Positions 7,981 through 15,631 of a stretch of DNA of 41,400 nucleotides are shown in pieces. Position 1 is the first letter of the stretch. Each line of letters opens with the position of its first letter. The stretch comes from Treponema sp. (lineage in GTDB: Bacteria > Spirochaetota > Spirochaetia > Treponematales > Treponemataceae), in contig JAEDFA010000008.1 of assembly GCA_016293005.1 (NCBI GenBank), forward strand, positions 1 to 41,400, written 5' to 3'. The position numbers and the translations under genes were made by a program. The notes beneath the pieces are model-generated. The model had not been told where the DNA came from. It searched no databases and saw only the letters and a list, made by a program, of their open reading frames with translations.

Positions 7981-9891
7981 TTATTCTTTAAACATTGAAG
8001 CAATTTCTGTCTTGTAGATTTCACCGATTCTGAAACGCATTATCTCTTGTTTTGCAGACAATTCCACACCAACTTCAAACGGTTTTGTAATCAAAACAAA
8101 TTTATTTACACGCTCATACATTTTGAAACCTGTCTTCGAACTGATTAAATTGTTTACTTCAGTTTCAAAAAGCCGCTGAATGTCGTCAGATTTTAGAAGA
8201 TTTTCGTAAGTGTCGTACTGAATTCCGTTTTCGGCAGCGTAATTTTTTACTTCATCGCCATCGACTAAAATCAGTGCGCCCAAATAACGCTGATCTTGAC
8301 CAACTGCAATCGCATTTGAAATATAACGAGATTCTGCAAGTTTCATTTCTATTGGAAGAGGCTCAATATTTTCACCGCCCCGAAGAACAATCGTATCTTT
8401 TTTTCGACCTTTGATTACTATTTCATCGTGAATTGTAAGCATTCCCAAGTCTCCAGTATCAAACCAGCCGTCGCCTGTCATAACTTTTTCTGTTAATTCA
8501 GGTGATTTATAGTAACCGCGCATTACTGTTCCGCCTTTAACCTGAATTGAACCGAGTTTGCATCTTGGAAGAATATAACCTTCATCATCGACAATTCGAA
8601 CTTTTACTCCGCGGATTGGTGAACCTACAGTCCTGAATACAGGAGAGGCAATTGGTCTTACAGAAATTACAGGAGCCGTTTCTGTTAAACCATAGCCTTC
8701 AACAATTTTTATGCCGATTGCCCAGAAAAACGCATCGATATTTGGAGGAAATGCCCCGCCGCCTGCAACGCCAGCCCTGAAATTCTTTCCGAGCATAACT
8801 TTAATTTTTCTAAAAACTAAAACAGAACCTAAAAATTTAAGCGGCCAGAGAAGAGTCCACGGAATGATGAATAAAAGCCACCACAATCCTGTATAATATC
8901 TTGAAAAACACGCATTCTGATTAAACATTTTTCTGTGCATTGCCGAATGAATTTTTGCAACCGAAAGGAAAAAATTGAACAGGGCATTTACGATTCCGCC
9001 TGTTTTACGCATTTTTTTGTTGATTCCGTCGTAAATTGCCTCGTAAATTCTTGGAACTGCCGGCATGATGTGAGGATTGATTTTTTGAAAATCCGCAAGA
9101 AGAATTGAACCAACCGGTTTTGAATAACAAATTGCCGCACCTTGAGAAAGAATTACATATTCGCACAAACGCTGAAAAACATGCCAGACAGGAAGACAGC
9201 ACAAACCTTTTTCGCCAGGATTTAAATAAATTCGCTCCTGAAGTTCATCGAGCTGCGTAATGAAATTTTTATGAATAAGTTCAACGCCTTTTGGATTTCC
9301 TGTAGTTCCAGAAGTAAAAATTATAGTTGCAAGATCTCTTTCACAACCTTTTTCAAGTTCATCTTCTACAACATTCGGGTGCTCGATTCGGTATTTTTGA
9401 CCGGATTTTATCATATCCCAGAAGTAGCAGAGCAGAACATTTTGTTCTTTTGCAGAATTTATATTTTCCTCGGTTATTTCGTCAAAAGAAATTATTCGCT
9501 GTAATGCCGGAAGTTTTTCTTTTATTGAAAGAATTTTATTTACCTGAGAAATGTTTTCCGCGATTACGATTTCGCTTTCTGTAAATGAAAGAATTTTTTC
9601 CAAATCGATTAAAGTTGCATCACAACCACGCGGAACATCAACAGCACCAAGCGCCATAATTCCCATGCTCGCGTATTCCCATTCTTTTCTGTTGTCTGAA
9701 ATTAAACCGATTGGCTGTTCTCGCTGAACACCGATTTCTAAAAGACTTGCAGCAAAATCCAGGGAAAGCTGAAACATTTGCCTGTAAGTTATCGGCTCAA
9801 ATTCCCCATCTTTATTTTTTGAATACTGAGCAGGAATTTCTGCATAATCCTGAGCAGATTTTCTAAGCATTTTTGGCAGTGTTTTTTCCAT
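7981..9891 (-). CDS. Long-chain acyl-CoA synthetase (AMP-forming)
   Basis: A 636-residue adenylate-forming enzyme that activates fatty acids through an acyl-AMP intermediate. Motifs in order: phosphate loop FTSGTTGNPKG near residue 193, EGYGLTETAPV near 395, GWFDTGDLG near 475, and KGRKKDTIVLRGGENIEP before the C-terminal domain. The hydrophobic stretch WWLLFIIPWTLLWPLKFLG (about 335-355) is typical of the long-chain (FAA1/LACS-like) branch and probably contacts the membrane. The ribosome site AGAGG precedes ATG, and a promoter lies 31-59 bp upstream. It sits downstream of the ACP/AMP-ligase operon but has its own promoter, so a functional link is only a possibility. Confidence 0.92.
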   Translation of the reverse strand: MEKTLPKMLRKSAQDYAEIPAQYSKNKDGEFEPITYRQMFQLSLDFAASLLEIGVQREQPIGLISDNRKEWEYASMGIMALGAVDVPRGCDATLIDLEKILSFTESEIVIAENISQVNKILSIKEKLPALQRIISFDEITEENINSAKEQNVLLCYFWDMIKSGQKYRIEHPNVVEDELEKGCERDLATIIFTSGTTGNPKGVELIHKNFITQLDELQERIYLNPGEKGLCCLPVWHVFQRLCEYVILSQGAAICYSKPVGSILLADFQKINPHIMPAVPRIYEAIYDGINKKMRKTGGIVNALFNFFLSVAKIHSAMHRKMFNQNACFSRYYTGLWWLLFIIPWTLLWPLKFLGSVLVFRKIKVMLGKNFRAGVAGGGAFPPNIDAFFWAIGIKIVEGYGLTETAPVISVRPIASPVFRTVGSPIRGVKVRIVDDEGYILPRCKLGSIQVKGGTVMRGYYKSPELTEKVMTGDGWFDTGDLGMLTIHDEIVIKGRKKDTIVLRGGENIEPLPIEMKLAESRYISNAIAVGQDQRYLGALILVDGDEVKNYAAENGIQYDTYENLLKSDDIQRLFETEVNNLISSKTGFKMYERVNKFVLITKPFEVGVELSAKQEIMRFRIGEIYKTEIASMFKE

Positions 9892-9921
9892 AAAATCCTC
9901 TGTAATTCTTTGTAATTTAAA

Positions 9922-9950
9922 ATTATATTATGAAACCCTGAATTTATCAA
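9922..9950 (-). promoter_or_regulatory. Promoter for the acyl-CoA synthetase gene
   Basis: Minus strand: TTGATA (9945-9950), 17-bp spacer, TATAAT (9922-9927), followed by a short leader with AGAGG before ATG at 9891. The rest of the 153-bp gap up to 10044 has no clear terminator. Confidence 0.65.
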
Positions 9951-10044
9951 TGAAAAGATTTTTCACGGCACGAATTTAAAAATTGTCAGCTAAAACGAAT
10001 TTTTTAAGTTCAAACCTTTAATTCAAGTTCTGCGTAAAAAAAAA

Positions 10045-10629
10045 TTAATAATCTTGTAATTTAAACTCAAAATCTGGAATTTCTTCCGGCGAAATAAAAA
10101 AACATTTTTCTGAACTTTGAGTTTTTAGCGTAACTTTAAAACTTTCTTTTTCAATCTGAACCGAAAAAATTGTTTTTCCGCTTGAATATTTTTTCCCAAG
10201 AATGGCTTTTAAAAATTCTCCAGCGATTTTCATTTTTTTATCCTGAAGTGCGCATTTTTCTGAAAGCCGGGAAAATTCAACTTCATACTCTGGAAAATGC
10301 TGAATAAAATGTTCCAGCTGCGAAAACGGTTCGCTCGGAAGTTTTGCATCTGCAATTTTTTCAAACCCGGAAGAAGATTTTTCAAAAAAACTCAGTTTTG
10401 TCTGCTTCTGAATAAAAAGTCTCACCTGAAAATACGAAGAAACATTCACCAAAACGCTTAAGGAATTTTCAGTTTTTTCAGTTTCAAACCTGCACGCAGG
10501 AAATTTCTGTTCAAGGCAGGCGATTTTTTTCTGCGCTTCAAGAATATTTTCAACAGGTTTTCCAAGCAAAAGATTCTGCCGCTGAATAAGAACAATTTTT
10601 TCTTTCCAAAAATCACTTACATTTTCCAT
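10045..10629 (-). CDS. Unknown protein, last gene of the ACP-MoxR-VWA unit
   Basis: A 194-residue protein I do not recognise. It is Lys-, Glu- and Phe-rich with no signal peptide or membrane segment, and its N-terminal half looks helical. I chose the internal ATG at 10629 (start MENVSDFWKEK) because GAGG lies 8 nt before it. The longest open frame would start at 10692, overlap the VWA gene by 46 bp, and have no evident ribosome site. With this start it follows the VWA gene by 17 bp and is likely cotranscribed. That position suggests a job tied to the MoxR/VWA pair. Confidence 0.72.
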   Translation of the reverse strand: MENVSDFWKEKIVLIQRQNLLLGKPVENILEAQKKIACLEQKFPACRFETEKTENSLSVLVNVSSYFQVRLFIQKQTKLSFFEKSSSGFEKIADAKLPSEPFSQLEHFIQHFPEYEVEFSRLSEKCALQDKKMKIAGEFLKAILGKKYSSGKTIFSVQIEKESFKVTLKTQSSEKCFFISPEEIPDFEFKLQDY

Positions 10630-10646
10630 TTTAATTACCTCGCTTT

Positions 10647-11921
10647 CTACGGAAGAAAAGTCACCATGCTTCCGGGAAGGGATTTTATCCATTTTTCAGA
10701 TTTTAAAAACGATGCACGGCTTTCCAAAATCCAGAGAATGTTTAATTTTTTCCCGATTTTTACACATTCACCTTCGCCGTCTGTAAAAATTATCATTCCG
10801 CTGTATTTAGAAGAATTTTCTTCAAAAAAATTCACAGGTGCAAGAAAAGAAGTTCCGCCCCGCCCTTCAATCTGATTAAAATCAAAATTTTTAGAAAATT
10901 TTACAGGCTTAGAATTTTTCAAATTTACATCGAAAAAAATCAAATCTATGTTTTCGATGATTCCAAGAAAAAAGAAATTTTTTATGGCACGATAAAAGCG
11001 TTGAAAACTTTCATCACAAATCGAACCTGAAACATCGACTGCGATTAAAATATCCGCTTTTCGCGAATAACGGCTTCCCAGCTGCGAAAAACCAAAACGG
11101 CGACTCGGCTTCATTCGAGTTAAAGTCCGCGAAGATGAAATTATAGTCTGTCTGAATTTTGAAAGCGCTTTTCTGTAGTTGAAAGAAAAATCTGCGCTTT
11201 CCTGAATTACTCTTTTTGCAGAAGAAGAACTTTCGCCCCAGCCTTCATCGATTTCTGCCTTGTAAATCTGACTTTTAATTTTGTTCTGAGCCTCAGGATT
11301 TTCTTCCCAAAGTTCAGTTAAATCACCGGATGGAAGTGAAACGGACGAAGGATTGCAAGATTTTCCTGCATTTTCCCCAAAAATCGAGGTTTCTTCTATT
11401 AAAAAGCGAATTTTGCTGTACCATTTTTCAAGCGGAAGGTCATCAGAAATTTTTAATTTTCCATTTTCATCAATCACAAGATTTTTCAAAAAAAATTTTT
11501 CTTCAGGCGAATCTTTCCATTTTTTTCCAAGAGGAAATTTTAAATTCTTAAATCTTGAACTCTGAAAAATCAAATATTCAATTCCCTGAGTTTTATATTC
11601 AGTTTTAAAAAAACCGTAAATCGCAGCATCGCTTGCAATCTGCAAAATCGAATCACTAAAATTCAACGGTTTTCGTGAATACGGATGAAGGAGAAGAATT
11701 CTGTAAATTTCAATCTTAAACGCCTCTTCAAAAAACTGACTGGAAAGTTTCTTGCAAATTGAATCAGAAAACTCAATGCGCATTTTTCCAGTCCTAAACG
11801 GAACAGAAATATTTTCATTTTGAACAAGAAAATGTGTTTGCGCCGCGGAAAAAAGAACCGGTTCAGAGAGAAACCATTTTTTTTTCAGTGATTTAATTCG
11901 TTTTTCAGTCTGCGTTTCCAT
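10647..11921 (-). CDS. VWA domain protein, DUF2201-like, MoxR partner
   Basis: A 424-residue protein whose C-terminal part (from about residue 290) is a von Willebrand A domain with a complete metal site. It shows AVDVSGS (DxSxS), a Thr in GRGGTSF, and an Asp in IIFTDGEG. The N-terminal part resembles the putative metallopeptidase-like region of DUF2201 proteins, but the expected HExxH is replaced by EIYRILLLHP, so protease activity is unlikely. Such proteins usually act with the MoxR ATPase encoded just upstream (7-bp gap) as a chaperone-like pair that inserts metals or matures complexes. Substrate unknown. Confidence 0.85.
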   Translation of the reverse strand: METQTEKRIKSLKKKWFLSEPVLFSAAQTHFLVQNENISVPFRTGKMRIEFSDSICKKLSSQFFEEAFKIEIYRILLLHPYSRKPLNFSDSILQIASDAAIYGFFKTEYKTQGIEYLIFQSSRFKNLKFPLGKKWKDSPEEKFFLKNLVIDENGKLKISDDLPLEKWYSKIRFLIEETSIFGENAGKSCNPSSVSLPSGDLTELWEENPEAQNKIKSQIYKAEIDEGWGESSSSAKRVIQESADFSFNYRKALSKFRQTIISSSRTLTRMKPSRRFGFSQLGSRYSRKADILIAVDVSGSICDESFQRFYRAIKNFFFLGIIENIDLIFFDVNLKNSKPVKFSKNFDFNQIEGRGGTSFLAPVNFFEENSSKYSGMIIFTDGEGECVKIGKKLNILWILESRASFLKSEKWIKSLPGSMVTFLP

Positions 11922-11928
11922 TTTAATT

Positions 11929-12978
11929 TTAAAATGCCGAATTTATAATTTTTTCATAAAGGCTTCTGGAATTTTCTGCGATGAAACAAAGCGTTTTCGG
12001 GAAAAAAGATGCGCTGCAAAGTGAAACAAAATGCGCCTGAAATTCTTTTGACAGCGAAGAAAGATAATCAAAATATTTTTCAAGATTTTCAGAAACCGTA
12101 TTTTTATCTGTCAAAGATTTTTGATTTTCAAGGAATCTGAAAATCGACTCGTTTATCCCGGTGAGAAAAGATTTTTCAAGGCATTCAATTTTTTCGAGTG
12201 CGTTTTCAAAATCACTTAAAATTTCTTTTGCGGAAGGAATTTTATTCTGTTCTGTAAATTTGAAAAAAGACGCTGTAACTGTATCTCCAAGAATCCCGGA
12301 AATAAGAATTTTATGAAATTCCGTTAATTCTTTAACATTTTCTATAATTCTGCTAGCACGAACCCAACTTCGCCTGTCTGGAAAACGCTGTAAATCTTCA
12401 GTTTGAATTTCATTTTCTGCTGAATCAAGCGACTCTGGATTTTCAAAAATGAAATTTATGATTCTTTCATCGATTTTTCCCTTTGCCCAATTAAGCCAGT
12501 CTTCAACGGAAGGTTCAAAAGTGTAAATGTTAAATCTTGAAACAAGCGCTGGATCTAAATCTGTAAGCTGGTATTCGCCCCCAGAATTTACTGCGCTTAT
12601 AATTCTTGAGCCTTTTGGCAGGGATTTTCCCGCAAGTTTTCTGTTCAAAGTTAAATCCATCACAGTTTGTAAAACTTCAGGACGCGCTCTATTCAATTCG
12701 TCTAAAAAAAGCACAATCGGCTCATTGTCGCTAGGAAACCAGTACGGAAGCATAAAATCGGTTTTTCCAGTCTGCTGATTTTTTTCAGGAAGCCCGATTA
12801 AATCTCCAGGGTCGCTCATCTGACCTAAAAAAAGAGTCACAACTTTCTGATTTTTTTCCGAAAAGAATTTTTCAAGAATCTGCGACTTCCCGATTCCATG
12901 CTTTCCCTGAAGCATTATATTCTGTTCGGCGGGCGTATTTTCCAGAATAAAAAGAAGTTGTTCTGTATTTACCGTCAT
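11929..12978 (-). CDS. MoxR-type AAA+ ATPase
   Basis: A 349-residue AAA+ ATPase. Walker A GKHGIGKSQ is near residue 25, Walker B IVLFLDELNRA near 88-98, sensor-1 SAVNSGG near 125-131, and the arginine-finger region DPALVSRFNIY near 142-152. MoxR proteins work with VWA proteins to remodel or activate target enzymes, and here a VWA protein follows directly. AAGGA lies 6-7 nt before ATG. Only 18 bp separate it from the upstream ACP/AMP-ligase fusion gene, so the two blocks appear to form one transcription unit. Confidence 0.92.
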   Translation of the reverse strand: MTVNTEQLLFILENTPAEQNIMLQGKHGIGKSQILEKFFSEKNQKVVTLFLGQMSDPGDLIGLPEKNQQTGKTDFMLPYWFPSDNEPIVLFLDELNRARPEVLQTVMDLTLNRKLAGKSLPKGSRIISAVNSGGEYQLTDLDPALVSRFNIYTFEPSVEDWLNWAKGKIDERIINFIFENPESLDSAENEIQTEDLQRFPDRRSWVRASRIIENVKELTEFHKILISGILGDTVTASFFKFTEQNKIPSAKEILSDFENALEKIECLEKSFLTGINESIFRFLENQKSLTDKNTVSENLEKYFDYLSSLSKEFQAHFVSLCSASFFPKTLCFIAENSRSLYEKIINSAF

Positions 12979-12996
12979 AAACTTTCCTTTTGGATT

Positions 12997-15003
12997 TTAT
13001 TCTTTTGAATTAAACATTGCAATTATTTCGTCTTTATGCTTTTTCCCCTGAACATCGACTGGAAGAGAATCCACAAAACGCCACTTCTTTGGAATTACGA
13101 CATTTTCAAAATATTTCATGAGAAAATCGTGGAAATACCTGTTTATAAGAAATTTTTCTGTGTGCGCAAATTTCTTTTTTCCCTCTTCGTTTAAAACAAC
13201 TGCGGCTGCAAGATACTGCCGAACATCTGTTGAAAGAGCCACGACTTTTACATCCTTTACAAGAGAAGTTTCAAGAAGCCGGTTTTCGACTTCTGTCATG
13301 GAAATTCGTTTTTCTTCTATTTTAATGATTGAATCTGAACGGCCTTTCAAAATAAATCTGCCATCGTCAAAAAATTCTGCAAGATCTGCCGTTGCAAAAC
13401 CAGAAGGATCTTTTATGTACGGAGAAATGATTCTTAAACATCCGTCATCGCCAAGCCAGATTTTTGCATTTGCAAACGGAGTAAATTTTTCACCATCCTT
13501 ACTCTGCATTCTATACGCGATTCCACTTGTTTCTGTTGAACCATAAACTTCCAGCGGACAAAAACCAAAGACTTTTTCTGTTTTTTCTGCAACTTCTTTT
13601 GAACATGCACCACCGCTTGAGAAAATCCATGGATTTTTTAACGGAAGAGAATTTTCGATTTCGACAGTGCGTTTTAAAAATGCCGGAGTTGTGATAATCA
13701 TGTATTCAGAATCGCTCAATTTTTCAAACTCTTCCGGGAAAGTAATTCTATTTCGCCTGAACGGAACTCCAAGCGTAAACGGAAGCGAAATCCCGAACAA
13801 AAAGCCGTAAATATGATGCTGACTTACAGTCGTAACGAGTTTTCGGGAAGTAAATTCTTTTGCCCATTTTGAAATTATGAACGAATTATCGTTTTCAAAT
13901 TCTGTCATGCGCTGCGAAACGGCTTTTGGTTTTCCAGTAGAACCTGAAGTATACATTAAAATTCTTGTTGAATCTGAATCGATTTTTGGAACATTTCTGT
14001 AAAATTCTTTTGACGGTTCCAAAGAATTTTCTATTATATTTTGAATTGAAATCGAATTTTCAAGATTCTGGTCAGTTAAAAATGCATTTTGTTCGGTTTT
14101 TATTTCTTTTATAAAATTTTCTGAAACATTCTGAGTCAAAAGAATGCGTTTATTCATCTGAAGAAGGGCTGCAAAAGTACATAAAAAATACCAGTAATCT
14201 TCGCAATGCAGAATCCAGTCATCACAAGGATTTTCCGAAATAAATTTTCTGATTTTTGCAGAATCTATAAGAAAATCCTTCCATGTTTTGTAAATTTTTG
14301 ACGACCATTTTTCTTCAAAACATAAAATATAATCGTCTTTTCTTGAATCTGAATTAAATTTTGTCAAAGAGAAAGGTTTTATCATTTTTTTATCCACAAT
14401 TTTTCTGATTATAAATTCAACGGTGAACAAAAGTCCCATCAAAACATAGGAAATTCCGCCGTTGTAAACTGACCAGATTTTATCGTTTAATTCGCTGCTT
14501 CCAAAATCGTAAAGGGCTGTGAAAGCAGCAGCAGTTCCGTTTAAAATGAAAAAAACGCACCACACTACAGTAACTTTTTTGCAGTAATCGTAAACCTGTT
14601 TTTCAAAAGCCGAACCTTTTATTGATTTATCGGCAAGGCATGCAAAACGAAATATTATGTTCGGTTTAAAAACCAAAGATGATGCAAACACAAAAAGCAT
14701 TGTGCAGCTGATTACAACTGAATATAATTTTAAAAATATTTTTTCATTAAAAACAAAACAAAGAATTCCTGCCAATAAAAAAAGCACCGAACTAGTCAAT
14801 GGCCGCCAGTCCAGTACTTTTTTTTCTGAATTTGAATCAGTTTTGATTCTGCCGGAAGAACTTAAAAAAAATGCTCCGGCAACAGCAACAACGCACAACG
14901 ATAAAATCCGTACAGGCATTTTTAAAACAACAAGCATTGTAAAAACAACTATAGGATATACCGCTGTCAATGAATAAAAAAGTATTTTTAAAAACTTTTT
15001 CAT
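12997..15003 (-). CDS. COG4648-like membrane domain fused to AMP-ligase (aryl-polyene type)
   Basis: A 668-residue fusion. Residues about 1-205 contain six or seven hydrophobic segments and match the COG4648 membrane family in pattern, notably the late VTVVWCVFFILNGTAAA and VYNGGISYVLMGLLFTVEF stretches. Residues about 240-668 are an adenylate-forming ligase with YTSGSTGKPKAVS, VYGSTETSG, KGRSDSIIKI and a C-terminal lysine region QGKKHK. In aryl-polyene clusters these are separate neighbouring genes next to two ACP genes; here they are one protein, with two ACPs directly upstream. It would activate an acyl or aryl acid for loading onto ACP at the membrane. The start follows the upstream stop with no gap, suggesting translational coupling. 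Confidence 0.85.
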   Translation of the reverse strand: MKKFLKILFYSLTAVYPIVVFTMLVVLKMPVRILSLCVVAVAGAFFLSSSGRIKTDSNSEKKVLDWRPLTSSVLFLLAGILCFVFNEKIFLKLYSVVISCTMLFVFASSLVFKPNIIFRFACLADKSIKGSAFEKQVYDYCKKVTVVWCVFFILNGTAAAFTALYDFGSSELNDKIWSVYNGGISYVLMGLLFTVEFIIRKIVDKKMIKPFSLTKFNSDSRKDDYILCFEEKWSSKIYKTWKDFLIDSAKIRKFISENPCDDWILHCEDYWYFLCTFAALLQMNKRILLTQNVSENFIKEIKTEQNAFLTDQNLENSISIQNIIENSLEPSKEFYRNVPKIDSDSTRILMYTSGSTGKPKAVSQRMTEFENDNSFIISKWAKEFTSRKLVTTVSQHHIYGFLFGISLPFTLGVPFRRNRITFPEEFEKLSDSEYMIITTPAFLKRTVEIENSLPLKNPWIFSSGGACSKEVAEKTEKVFGFCPLEVYGSTETSGIAYRMQSKDGEKFTPFANAKIWLGDDGCLRIISPYIKDPSGFATADLAEFFDDGRFILKGRSDSIIKIEEKRISMTEVENRLLETSLVKDVKVVALSTDVRQYLAAAVVLNEEGKKKFAHTEKFLINRYFHDFLMKYFENVVIPKKWRFVDSLPVDVQGKKHKDEIIAMFNSKE

Positions 15004-15252
15004 TTATGCCATATAAGGAACAAGTGCGTCTACAACATCCTGAAGATTTTTTACTGTTTTGAAAATTGCAGGATCGATTTTTGTATCAGCAGGCATAAAT
15101 TCCTTCATTTTCTGAATTAAGTCAATTGAGTCAATCGAATCAAGTTCAAGATCATCAAATAATGTAGCTTCCAATGTTACATTAGATTCGTCGATTTCAA
15201 ATTCGTCTACAAGGATGTTTTTGAGTTTTCCAAAAATTTCGTCTTTAGACAT
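15004..15252 (-). CDS. Acyl carrier protein (second of two)
   Basis: An 82-residue acidic carrier protein. The phosphopantetheine attachment motif is LELDSIDSIDLIQ, with the modified Ser at about residue 38. It differs clearly from the first ACP, so the two probably carry different intermediates or partners. The ribosome site AGAGG lies inside the last codons of the upstream ACP gene (which end Met-Arg-Gly-stop), 2 bp separate the two genes, and its own stop abuts the start of the fusion ligase. It is probably a dedicated specialised-pathway ACP rather than the fatty-acid ACP. Confidence 0.92.
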   Translation of the reverse strand: MSKDEIFGKLKNILVDEFEIDESNVTLEATLFDDLELDSIDSIDLIQKMKEFMPADTKIDPAIFKTVKNLQDVVDALVPYMA

Positions 15253-15254
15253 TT

Positions 15255-15521
15255 TTAACCTCTCATTTTTGTTATATATTCAGCTAAAGCATCTACAGAT
15301 GCAAAATGCTTTTTATTGTCTGCACTTTCAGAAGAAAATTTAATTCCAAAGTGCTTTTTTAGCCCGACACCTAATTCCAAAGCGTCTATTGAATCAAGCC
15401 CAAGACCTGAATCACCAAAAATAGGCTCAGAATCTACGATATTTTCTGGTTTTATATCTTCTAATTCTAATGTAGAAATAATTACTTCTTTAATTTCTTT
15501 TTTTAGATTATCGCTACTCAT
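15255..15521 (-). CDS. Acyl carrier protein (first of two)
   Basis: An 88-residue carrier protein with the attachment motif GLGLDSIDALELGVG (Ser near residue 44). The DSID form and the following LGVxLKKHFGI resemble the ACPs of aryl-polyene-type clusters. It is the first gene of the six-gene minus-strand unit running to 10045. AGG lies about 8 nt before ATG, and a TATAAT (minus strand, within 15556-15562) lies about 35 nt upstream, without a clear -35 box. The 110-bp gap to the EAL gene is almost pure A/T. Confidence 0.9.
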   Translation of the reverse strand: MSSDNLKKEIKEVIISTLELEDIKPENIVDSEPIFGDSGLGLDSIDALELGVGLKKHFGIKFSSESADNKKHFASVDALAEYITKMRG

Positions 15522-15631
15522 TTTAAAACCTGTGAATAATTTTTTCTATTCTATTATAAAATTTAATAAAAATCAACTATTATATATATTTTTAAGTATT
15601 TTTTATAATTTTTTACAAATTTTTATTTTTT

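Noticed and set aside
12997..15003. Fatty-acyl-AMP ligase or NRPS adenylation domain standing alone
   Set aside because: The membrane N-terminus and the two directly upstream ACPs fit the aryl-polyene-type arrangement better; there is no condensation or thiolation domain in the protein.
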